From assembly GCF_014203715.1 (NCBI RefSeq), contig NZ_JACHJP010000001.1, forward strand, positions 372,001 through 436,000: 64,000 nucleotides of DNA. The letters are read 5' to 3'. This DNA comes from Streptosporangium saharense. Its GTDB lineage: Bacteria; Actinomycetota; Actinomycetes; Streptosporangiales; Streptosporangiaceae. The translations under genes were made by a program, and so were the position numbers. Below the pieces are notes generated by a model. The model worked only from the letters and a program-made list of their open reading frames with translations. It ran no database searches and had not been told where the DNA came from. Shown one piece after another: positions 55,064 through 62,147 of the stretch (position 1 is the first letter of the stretch; each line of letters starts with the position of its first letter).

Positions 55064-55228
55064 GTGGCTGCCACCGACGTTAGGCCGAAGATCACGCTGG
55101 CCTGCCAGGAGTGCAAGCACCGCAACTACATCACGCGGAAGAACCGGCGCAATGACCCGGATCGGCTTGAGCTGAAGAAGTACTGCCCCAACTGCAAGAC
55201 GCACCGGGCGCACCGCGAGACCCGCTAG
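55064..55228 (+). CDS. rpmG: 50S ribosomal protein L33
   Basis: The 54-residue protein matches bacterial L33 of the zinc-binding type: C14, C17, C41 and C44. It stabilises the E-site region of the large subunit. GTG at 55064 is chosen because it gives the standard N-terminus ([17 protein letters not shown]). The position after tRNA-Met and before hadA is conserved in actinobacteria. Confidence 0.95.
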   Translation: MAATDVRPKITLACQECKHRNYITRKNRRNDPDRLELKKYCPNCKTHRAHRETR

Positions 55229-55289
55229 TTCTCGCGAGGGCTCCCCTTCGGGAGACGGCTGCCTCGGTAGCACCCGCAAACTCAACGCG

Positions 55290-55321
55290 AACCGGCGTCC
55301 TTCCATGAGAGGGCGCCGGTT
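55290..55321 (+). terminator. Terminator hairpin after rpmG
   Basis: AACCGGCG and CGCCGGTT form an 8-bp stem with a 16-base loop, followed by TTG. It lies 61 bases after the rpmG stop. Confidence 0.6.
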
Positions 55322-55453
55322 TGTCGCGTTCGCACAGCTTTCCTGCCCGGCCGTTGACCACGCTCGACAGCCGTGCCGAGGCCACGGAGGGCTACGGTTT
55401 CCTGGTGGCCGTACCGGCGGCCCCAACCAGCTCGATATCCGTAAAGGAGCACG

Positions 55454-55900
55454 ATGGCTCTGAACCGCGATTTCGTCGGGCGGGCGTCCACGCCCTCTCC
55501 GCCCTACGAGGTCAGCCGTGTGAAGATCAAGGAGTTCGCGGCGGCGATCGGGGACGACAACCCGGTCTACCGGGACGCCGAGGCCGCGCGGGCCGTCGGG
55601 CACCCCGACGTGATCGCGCCCCCGACCTTCCCCATCGTGTTCAGCCTGGTGGGCGGCTCGATCCTGGCCGACCCCGACCTGGGCCTCAACTTCGCCATGG
55701 TCGTCCACGGCGAGCAGCGCTTCGAGTACCAGCGGCCGATCCACGCCGGTGACGAGCTGGTCACCGTCTCGACGGTGACCGACATCCGCAGCGTGGGCCG
55801 CAACGAGCTCATCACCGTCAGGAGCGACGTCTCCACGGTCGAGGGCGAGCCGGTCTGCACGACCTACAACACCATCGTCGAGCGTGGAGGGGCGGGCTGA
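55454..55900 (+). CDS. hadA: MaoC-like dehydratase subunit HadA
   Basis: The 148-residue hot-dog protein matches the non-catalytic half of the (3R)-hydroxyacyl dehydratase HadAB: VSRVKIKEFAAAIGDDNPVYRD at the hydratase motif position, with Tyr in place of the catalytic His, and HPDVIAPPTFP. In actinobacteria HadAB acts in fatty-acid elongation. Its stop overlaps the hadB start by one base. Confidence 0.88.
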   Translation: MALNRDFVGRASTPSPPYEVSRVKIKEFAAAIGDDNPVYRDAEAARAVGHPDVIAPPTFPIVFSLVGGSILADPDLGLNFAMVVHGEQRFEYQRPIHAGDELVTVSTVTDIRSVGRNELITVRSDVSTVEGEPVCTTYNTIVERGGAG

Positions 55901-56328
55901 TGGCCGCGACGGTCAAGTACGACGACGTCGAGACGGGCCAGGAGATCCCCGCGGTCGACTATCCGGTCCGCCGCGTCAACCTGGTGATGTACGCCGGGGC
56001 CTCCGGCGACTTCAACCCCATCCACTGGAACGAGCGCTTCGCCAAGACCGTCGGCCTGCCCGACGTCATCGCGCACGGCATGTTCACGATGGCCCAGGGT
56101 GGCCGGTTCGTCACGGACTGGGCGGGCGACCCCGGTGCCGTCGTGGACTACGGCGTCCGTTTCTCCTCCATGGTGGTCGTCCCCGACGACGAGGAGGGGG
56201 CGGTCATCACGGTGAGCGGCATCGTCGAGCAGAAGCTTGAGGACAGGCGCGTGGTGGTCGCGCTGACCGCCCGCTCCAACGACTCCCGGGTGCTCTCCAA
56301 GGCCCGCGCGGTCGTCCAACTGATCTGA
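55900..56328 (+). CDS. hadB: MaoC-like dehydratase subunit HadB
   Basis: The 142-residue protein has the hydratase 2 motif SGDFNPIHWNERFA (Asp and His both present), so it is the catalytic partner of HadA. VIAHGMFTMAQGGRF follows as in family members. Heterodimer formation with HadA is inferred from gene pairing. It is the last gene of this run; a hadC homologue is not seen. Confidence 0.9.
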   Translation: MAATVKYDDVETGQEIPAVDYPVRRVNLVMYAGASGDFNPIHWNERFAKTVGLPDVIAHGMFTMAQGGRFVTDWAGDPGAVVDYGVRFSSMVVVPDDEEGAVITVSGIVEQKLEDRRVVVALTARSNDSRVLSKARAVVQLI

Positions 56329-56355
56329 CGCGCCGTACGGCCTGGGCCCGGAGGC

Positions 56356-56985
56356 TCAGCGCGTCATGCCGCGCAGGAGCGCTCCACGGGCGGGCGGTTC
56401 GGGCAGCGGCGCCGTCTCGGGCGTGGTTCCCGGTACGGCGAAGGCCTGGAGGAGATAGGCGAGCAGCCGCCTCCAGGCCGGTGGGGCCGAGGCGACGCCC
56501 GCGGCCGCCGCGAGCAGCACGGTGACGTCCTCGGGGACGAAGTCCCTGCGCAGCCTGCCCGCGACCTTGGCGCGGCTGACGAGCTCGACCAGGCCGTGGT
56601 AGGCGCGGTCACGCTGGGCCTCCAGGGCGCGGGCGCCGGGAAAGGCCGTGGTCAGCGCCTCGGCCAGGCCACGGTCCGCGGCCTGCATGGCGCACAGGCG
56701 CTCAAGGAGGTCGCAGAAGCCGCGCCAGGAGTCGGGGTCGTCCAGGGCGGCGGCGACGGCGTCGGCGTAGGCGGTCATCCCGTCCTCGTAGGCCGCGGCG
56801 ACGAGGTCCTCGCGGGTGGGGAAGCGGCGGTAGAGGGTGGCGACGCCGACCCCGGCCTGGCGGGCGACGTCTTCGAGCGGCACGCCAAGGCCGTGCTCGG
56901 CGAACATCAGCCGGGCGGCGGCCGTGACACGCTCACGGTTGCGTTCGGCGTCGGCGCGCAGCGCGGGCCTGGCGGGTGTGCTCAT
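56356..56985 (-). CDS. TetR-family transcriptional regulator
   Basis: The 209-residue regulator has the N-terminal TetR helix-turn-helix (ARLMFAEHGLGVPLEDVARQAGVGVATLYRRFPTREDL) and a helical ligand domain with TetR_C-type pattern. ATG 56985; it is divergent from the glycosyltransferase-like gene (71-bp gap) and convergent with hadB. Target and ligand unknown. Confidence 0.88.
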   Translation of the reverse strand: MSTPARPALRADAERNRERVTAAARLMFAEHGLGVPLEDVARQAGVGVATLYRRFPTREDLVAAAYEDGMTAYADAVAAALDDPDSWRGFCDLLERLCAMQAADRGLAEALTTAFPGARALEAQRDRAYHGLVELVSRAKVAGRLRRDFVPEDVTVLLAAAAGVASAPPAWRRLLAYLLQAFAVPGTTPETAPLPEPPARGALLRGMTR

Positions 56986-57056
56986 CCGATCATGATACCT
57001 AAGTGGAGAGTGTCCTCCACATGTATCGCCTCCCCATCCGTGGGTAGCGTCCGGGA

Positions 57057-58265
57057 ATGAGCGAAGTACCACCTCACGTGACCGCTCTCGCCGAGCGGTG
57101 GACCAGGGCAAGGACAGGCGGCGACCACGCCGGGGAGCGGACGCTGCGCGAGGAGATCGAGGCCGAGGGCTGGCTCGTCCGTGCGCTGGACGAGGGGTTC
57201 GACCTCGTTCCCCGGCCACATTTCGACGTGTGGCCGACGGTCAGCTCCGTTCCGGTCTCCGAGGCGCCAAGGACGGAGGGGCGCGCGACCGGCACCGTAC
57301 CGCTCGGGGAGGACTCCCGGGAGGCCGGGCGGATCGACGAGGCCGCGGCGCCCGGCGCCCGTCCCGAGCACCTCGACAACCTGGAGGCGGAGCGGGTCGC
57401 CGAGACCCAGGCCGCCCCCGCCCAGGAGCCCGAGGGCGCCGAACTCACCGGCAGGGCGGGCAAGGACCTGGGGGATCCCGAGCGGATGCTCGAATCCCAG
57501 TTGCTGTGGGACGCGAGCCTGGCCGTCTCCCGGCTCGACGAGGAGGTGACGCCGGTCGAGCCGGAGGAGCCGGTCGTGCCGCCGACCGTGACCGTCGCGC
57601 TCGTGGTGGACGGCTGGCCCGAGGACCTGCTCGAATGCGTCAGGGCCGTGGTCGCCCGCACCGAGGCCAGGATCGTCGCCCTTGACCTGGGCAACGTGGA
57701 CGGGGCCGGTGAGGTCCTTGAGGAACTGGTCAAGGAGTATCCCCACCGGGTCGAGGCCTGGCACGTGGCCGAGATCGCGCACTGGCGGGGCGGCTCCGCG
57801 GGGTGGGGCGAGAGCCGTACGAAACTGTTGGAGCTTGACGGGTCCGACGTGCACGTGGTGATGGAGACCTCCACGATCCTGGACGGTGACGCGATCACCC
57901 CGCTGGTCAGGGCGCTCGATGACGACGTGGCCGCGGCGGGCTGGAAGGGCGTCAACCCGGGGGAGGACGGCCACGACTGGCACGAGGCCGGGCCGGGGGA
58001 GGTCAAGGGGGTGCTCGGCCACCTGTTCGCCGTACGGCGCGACACCGCCCTCGGCGCGGGCGGCTTCTCCCGCGACGCGCGCTACTACCGCAACGCCGAC
58101 CTGGAGTTCTCCCTGTCGCTGCCCGGCACGATCGTCGCGCTCGACCGGGACCTGCCCGTCCACCAGGAACGGCACCGCGGCTATCACGACGTCGATCCGG
58201 CCTATCGCGACAGGGAGTCGAGCAGGACCTACGACCGGGTGCTCGGCCTGCTCCGCTCCACATAG
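57057..58265 (+). CDS. Glycosyltransferase-family-2-like protein
   Basis: The 402-residue protein has a disordered acidic N-terminal half (residues about 60-175) and a C-terminal GT-A-like domain: VTVALVVDGWPEDLLECVRAVVART, LDLGNVDGAGEVLEEL, VHVVMETSTILDGDAITPLVRAL and GHLFAVRRDTALGAGGFSRDARYYRNADLEFSL. The usual DxD is degenerate, so activity is uncertain. ATG at 57057. Function unknown; it precedes murB by 53 bases. Confidence 0.65.
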   Translation: MSEVPPHVTALAERWTRARTGGDHAGERTLREEIEAEGWLVRALDEGFDLVPRPHFDVWPTVSSVPVSEAPRTEGRATGTVPLGEDSREAGRIDEAAAPGARPEHLDNLEAERVAETQAAPAQEPEGAELTGRAGKDLGDPERMLESQLLWDASLAVSRLDEEVTPVEPEEPVVPPTVTVALVVDGWPEDLLECVRAVVARTEARIVALDLGNVDGAGEVLEELVKEYPHRVEAWHVAEIAHWRGGSAGWGESRTKLLELDGSDVHVVMETSTILDGDAITPLVRALDDDVAAAGWKGVNPGEDGHDWHEAGPGEVKGVLGHLFAVRRDTALGAGGFSRDARYYRNADLEFSLSLPGTIVALDRDLPVHQERHRGYHDVDPAYRDRESSRTYDRVLGLLRST

Positions 58266-58318
58266 CCGGGCTCCCCGTAGGCTGGTCGCCGGATTGTCGC
58301 ACCGGTGTGGGGAAGCGC

Positions 58319-59368
58319 ATGACTGAGCGGGTCGCAGGGGTACGGCTGGCGCCGTACACGACGTTGGGGCTCGGCGGGCCCGCGAGGGCGTTCGCCGAGG
58401 CCGGGTCGGCGGAGGAGATCGTCGAGCTGGTCGCGGCGGCGGACGCGGCGGGCGAGCCCGTGCTCGTGCTCGGCGGCGGCAGCAACCTGGTGGTGGCCGA
58501 CGAGGGGTTCGACGGCCTGGTGGTGCGGGTCGCCTCGAAGGGTGTGCGGACCGAGGCGCACGACGGGCGGGTCCGGGTCACCGCGCAGGCGGGTGAGGAC
58601 TGGGACGCCCTGGTCGCGCTGGCCGTCGCCGAGGGGTGGTCAGGCGTCGAGTGCCTGTCGGGCATCCCCGGTCTCGTCGGCTCCACGCCGATCCAGAACG
58701 TCGGCGCCTACGGGCAGGACGTGTCGCAGACGATCACCGGGGTGCGGGTCCACGACCGCAGGACGGGCGAGGTCAGGGACCTGGACGCGGCGGAGTGCGG
58801 CTTCGCCTACCGCGACAGCGCGTTCAAGGGGGAGCCGGGCAGGCACGTGGTGCTCGCGGTGACCTACGAGCTGGCCGCCGACGACCTGTCGGGGCCGGTC
58901 GCCTACAAGGAGCTGGCGGGCAGACTGGGCGTCGAGCTGGGGGAGCGGGTGCCGCTCGGCCAGGCCCGTGAGGGCGTGCTCGCCCTGCGCGCGGGCAAGG
59001 GCATGGTGCTCGACCCCGACGACCCGGACACCCACAGCGCGGGCTCGTTCTTCACCAACCCGGTCCTCAGCGCCGAGCAGGCGGCCCAGCTCGACCTGCG
59101 GGTGCCCGGTTTCCCCCGCTGGGACACGCCTGACGGCTCCGTGAAGGTCCCCGCGGCCTGGCTGATCGAGAACGCGGGCTTCCCCAAGGGCTACCGGCGT
59201 GGCCCGGCGCGCATCTCGACCAAGCACACCCTGGCCATGACCAACCCCGAGCTGACGGCGACCACCGAGGAGCTGCTCGACCTGGCCCGCGAGGTGCGGG
59301 ACGGCGTGTGGGAGAAGTTCGGCGTCACCCTTGTCAATGAGCCCGTGATGGTAGGCACCGCTTTGTGA
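58319..59368 (+). CDS. murB: UDP-N-acetylenolpyruvoylglucosamine reductase
   Basis: This FAD-dependent enzyme reduces UDP-GlcNAc-enolpyruvate to UDP-MurNAc in peptidoglycan synthesis. FAD-binding LGGGSNLVVAD, GWSGVECLSGIPGLVGSTPIQNVGAYGQD and the catalytic-serine region SAGSFFTNPV are all present; length 349 is typical. ATG at 58319 begins the usual N-terminus; GTG at 58307 is an alternative. Confidence 0.95.
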   Translation: MTERVAGVRLAPYTTLGLGGPARAFAEAGSAEEIVELVAAADAAGEPVLVLGGGSNLVVADEGFDGLVVRVASKGVRTEAHDGRVRVTAQAGEDWDALVALAVAEGWSGVECLSGIPGLVGSTPIQNVGAYGQDVSQTITGVRVHDRRTGEVRDLDAAECGFAYRDSAFKGEPGRHVVLAVTYELAADDLSGPVAYKELAGRLGVELGERVPLGQAREGVLALRAGKGMVLDPDDPDTHSAGSFFTNPVLSAEQAAQLDLRVPGFPRWDTPDGSVKVPAAWLIENAGFPKGYRRGPARISTKHTLAMTNPELTATTEELLDLAREVRDGVWEKFGVTLVNEPVMVGTAL

Positions 59369-59395
59369 GGGCCTGTTATGGTTGAGCGGTAACAC

Positions 59396-59505
59396 CCGAA
59401 GGGGAGTAGTCCCAATCGCGTGATCGACACACTGGCGCCCCGGCGCCCGGTCACGCGGGCCTCATGGTCATCGAGGCGGACGAGACCTTCGGCCTGGCAG
59501 GCACA
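59396..59505 (+). promoter_or_regulatory. yybP-ykoY-like manganese riboswitch leader
   Basis: The leader of the GDT1-type gene holds CGAAGGGGAGTAG (59398-59410) and, 72 bases later, CGAGACCTTCGG (59481-59492), the two conserved loop-forming segments of the yybP-ykoY (Mn2+-sensing) class. GC-rich stems lie between and after. The class often controls Mn exporters such as UPF0016/GDT1 proteins, which fits the gene behind it. Confidence 0.72.
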
Positions 59506-59592
59506 CATTCGATGCCGCCGGGCCGAAGTCGTGCCCGAAACTCCCCGGGTGCCCCCCTTCCGGCCCGGCCGCGCGCGCGGAAGGGCAGCTCG

Positions 59593-60162
59593 TTGGACGC
59601 TTTCTGGATCAGTCTCGTCGTGATCTTCGTCGCCGAACTCGGCGACAAGAGCCAGCTCATGGCGATGACCTTCGCGACCAGGTTCAAGCCGTGGCCGGTC
59701 CTGGCCGGGATCACCGTGGCCACCGCGGTCGTCCACCTCGTCAGCGTCGGCCTGGGCAGGCTGGCCGGTGATCTCATCCCCACCACGGCGATCACGGTCA
59801 TCGCGGGCCTGGCGTTCCTGGGATTCGCCGTGTGGACGCTGCGCGGGGACGAGTTGACCGACGAGGAACAGCAGAAGGCCAGCCGTACGACCAGGTCGGC
59901 GATCGTGGCGGTGACCGTCGCGTTCTTCCTCGCCGAGCTCGGCGACAAGACCATGCTGGCGACCATCACGCTGGCCACGCAGTACGGCTGGTTCGGCACC
60001 TGGCTCGGCTCGACGGTCGGCATGGTCGCCGCGGACGCGCTGGCCATCGTGGTGGGCCGCATGCTCGGCAAGCACCTGCCGGAGAAGGTGATCAGGTACG
60101 GCGCCGCCGCCGCGTTCGCCGTCTTCGGAATCCTGCTGCTGGTCGAGCCGCTATTCGCCTGA
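59593..60162 (+). CDS. TMEM165/GDT1-family (UPF0016) cation exporter
   Basis: The 189-residue, six-helix protein has both family signatures, AELGDKSQLM near residue 16 and AELGDKTMLA near residue 117. Family members export Mn2+ or Ca2+. The frame is open from 59464, but that start would lie inside the riboswitch-like leader; TTG at 59593 with GGAAGGGCAG upstream puts translation after the leader and gives the usual short N-terminus. Start codon is the least certain part. Confidence 0.82.
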   Translation: MDAFWISLVVIFVAELGDKSQLMAMTFATRFKPWPVLAGITVATAVVHLVSVGLGRLAGDLIPTTAITVIAGLAFLGFAVWTLRGDELTDEEQQKASRTTRSAIVAVTVAFFLAELGDKTMLATITLATQYGWFGTWLGSTVGMVAADALAIVVGRMLGKHLPEKVIRYGAAAAFAVFGILLLVEPLFA

Positions 60163-60396
60163 GCCCAGCCGCTCGCGGATCTCCCTGAGGCTCGGGTTGA
60201 CCAGGCCGGTGCCGTCGGGCATGACCACGGTCGGGATGAGCCAGGAGCCACCGCCGATCTCGGTGACGCGCTCGATCGCCCCCGGGGTGTCGTCGATGTC
60301 CACCTCGGTGAAGGGGATGCCCGCGCGGGTGAGGTCGGCCTTCAGGCGGTGGCAGTGGCCACACCAGGGGGCGCCGTAGACGGTGAGGGAGTCCAT
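60151..60396 (-). CDS. Glutaredoxin-like (mycoredoxin-type) protein
   Basis: The 81-residue thioredoxin-fold protein has the redox motif C12-G-H-C15, a cis-proline region IPTVVMPDG and the usual beta-alpha-beta order. Mycoredoxins normally have CGYC or CPYC-type motifs, so CGHC is a variation. It probably reduces disulfides with mycothiol. Start ATG 60396; the 3' end overlaps the exporter gene by 12 bases. Confidence 0.82.
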   Translation of the reverse strand: MDSLTVYGAPWCGHCHRLKADLTRAGIPFTEVDIDDTPGAIERVTEIGGGSWLIPTVVMPDGTGLVNPSLREIRERLGSGE

Positions 60397-60524
60397 GTAT
60401 TCCCCATTCGGAAGGTGGGTTTGACCGGGATGCCATCGGGCGAATACTCTCCTGAGCCAAGTGGATAGTAATGGTAGACGCAGCAGCTAGACAGGCTGAC
60501 TGGTCGCACGAAAGTAGGTCCCCC

Positions 60525-62147
60525 GTGGCCGGTCTCCCCGACGTCGCCCTCACCCGGCGCTCCCTCCTGAGGTCCCTCGCCGTCGTGGGCGGACTGGCCG
60601 CGGTCCCCGGTCTCGCCGCCTGCGGCACTTCCGCTTCTCCGGCTCCCGCTTCCGGGAAGGCCGAGGTGCTCAGGGTCGCGCTGCCCTCCTCGATCGGCTC
60701 GCTCGACGCGAGCAAGGAGGCGGGCATCATGAACTACGTCGTCGCGCTGCTCTGCCAGGAGGCGCTCGTCGGCGTCGGCCAGGACGGCAGTCTCACCCCG
60801 GCCCTCGCCGAGTCGTGGGAGCGGAAGGACCCGAAGACCTACGTCTACAAGGTCCGCTCCGGGGTGACCTTCGCCGATGGCACGCCGCTGACCGCCGACG
60901 ACGTCGTGGCCAGCCTCGACCTGCACGCGAAGAAGGGCTCCACCTCGGCGTACGCCTACGCCTACGCCAACGTGGACACGATCAAGGCCGACGGCTCCAC
61001 GGTCACGATCACCCTGAAGGAGCCGGACGCCTCCTTCGCCTGGACGCCCTCCCCGGGCACCCTGCAGATCACCAGCAGGAAGTTCGTCGAGACGACCGGC
61101 GAGAACATCGGCACCCCGGCCGGGAAGATCCTCGGCACGGGACCGTACAGGGTGACCGAGTTCGCGCCCGACTCGCACGTGACGCTTGAGCGCAACGACA
61201 CCTGGTGGGGCGGCAAGGCGCCCTACCGGCAGATCAGGCTGGACTTCGTCCCCGAGGAGTCGACCCGGCTGCTCGCCATGCGCGGCGGCTCGGTTGACGT
61301 CGCGCTGAACGTCCCCGCCGAGCAGATCGACCAGTGGAAGGCGATCACCGGCGTCGAGGTCCGTACGGCCAGCGACCGGTCCCTGGTCACCCTGGCCTTC
61401 AACACCGCCAAGAAGCCCTGGAACGACCTCCACGTCCGTAAGGCCGTCGCCCACGCCGTGGACCGGGAGGGCATCGTCCGCAGCGTGCTGCGCGGCCACG
61501 GCCAGGTCGCGCTGACCGTTCCCGACCCGGCCCAGTGGGGTGGTGTGCTCGACGAGGCACAGGTCAAGGACCTCTACGGGCGCATTCCGCAGTACGGCTT
61601 CGACCTCGCCAAGGCCAAGGAGGAGCTGTCCTTCTCCTCGGTGCCGAACGGCTTCTCCGACGTGCTGACCTACCCGAGCAGCGGTCCCCAGCTCGGCAGG
61701 GCCGCCCTCACCCTCGCCGAGAACCTCAGGACCATCGGCATCACCCTTGAGGTCAAGGAGATCCCCCTCGAACAGTGGATCGCCGAACTGGGCAAGCATG
61801 ACTCCGGCGTCTATCTCGGGTGGTACTTCGCCACGACCGGCGACCCCTCCGAGTACGTCCAGCAACTGCTCAACGGCGCCTACGCCGGGGAGAACGGCTC
61901 CAACATCGCCGAGTACGCCAACGCCGAGGTGACCGGGCTGCTCGACGACGCCAAGAAGAGCACCGACGACGCGGCCAGGGGCAAACTGCTGGGGGACGCG
62001 CTGGTCAGGGCGGCCGCCGATGTGCCTTATCAGCCACTGTGGTGGGGGGAGGCGGCCACGGCGTTCGGCCCGAAGGTGGGCACCACGGAGTTCGGCCCCT
62101 ACTTCTTCGTCGCCCCCTGGGCCACCAAACTCACCCCCCGCTCATGA
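60525..62147 (+). CDS. ABC transporter solute-binding lipoprotein (SBP_bac_5)
   Basis: The 540-residue protein begins with a twin-arginine lipoprotein signal: RRSLLRSLAVVGGLAAVPGLAAC, so export is by Tat and it is lipid-anchored. The rest matches the family-5 binding proteins for peptides or similar: GSLTPALAESWERKDPKTYVYKVRSGVTFADGTPLTADDV, GTGPYRVTEFAPD and AVDREGIVRSV. GTG 60525 with AAAGTAGG upstream is preferred; ATG 60471 would add 18 residues. No permease genes lie in the window. Confidence 0.87.
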   Translation: MAGLPDVALTRRSLLRSLAVVGGLAAVPGLAACGTSASPAPASGKAEVLRVALPSSIGSLDASKEAGIMNYVVALLCQEALVGVGQDGSLTPALAESWERKDPKTYVYKVRSGVTFADGTPLTADDVVASLDLHAKKGSTSAYAYAYANVDTIKADGSTVTITLKEPDASFAWTPSPGTLQITSRKFVETTGENIGTPAGKILGTGPYRVTEFAPDSHVTLERNDTWWGGKAPYRQIRLDFVPEESTRLLAMRGGSVDVALNVPAEQIDQWKAITGVEVRTASDRSLVTLAFNTAKKPWNDLHVRKAVAHAVDREGIVRSVLRGHGQVALTVPDPAQWGGVLDEAQVKDLYGRIPQYGFDLAKAKEELSFSSVPNGFSDVLTYPSSGPQLGRAALTLAENLRTIGITLEVKEIPLEQWIAELGKHDSGVYLGWYFATTGDPSEYVQQLLNGAYAGENGSNIAEYANAEVTGLLDDAKKSTDDAARGKLLGDALVRAAADVPYQPLWWGEAATAFGPKVGTTEFGPYFFVAPWATKLTPRS

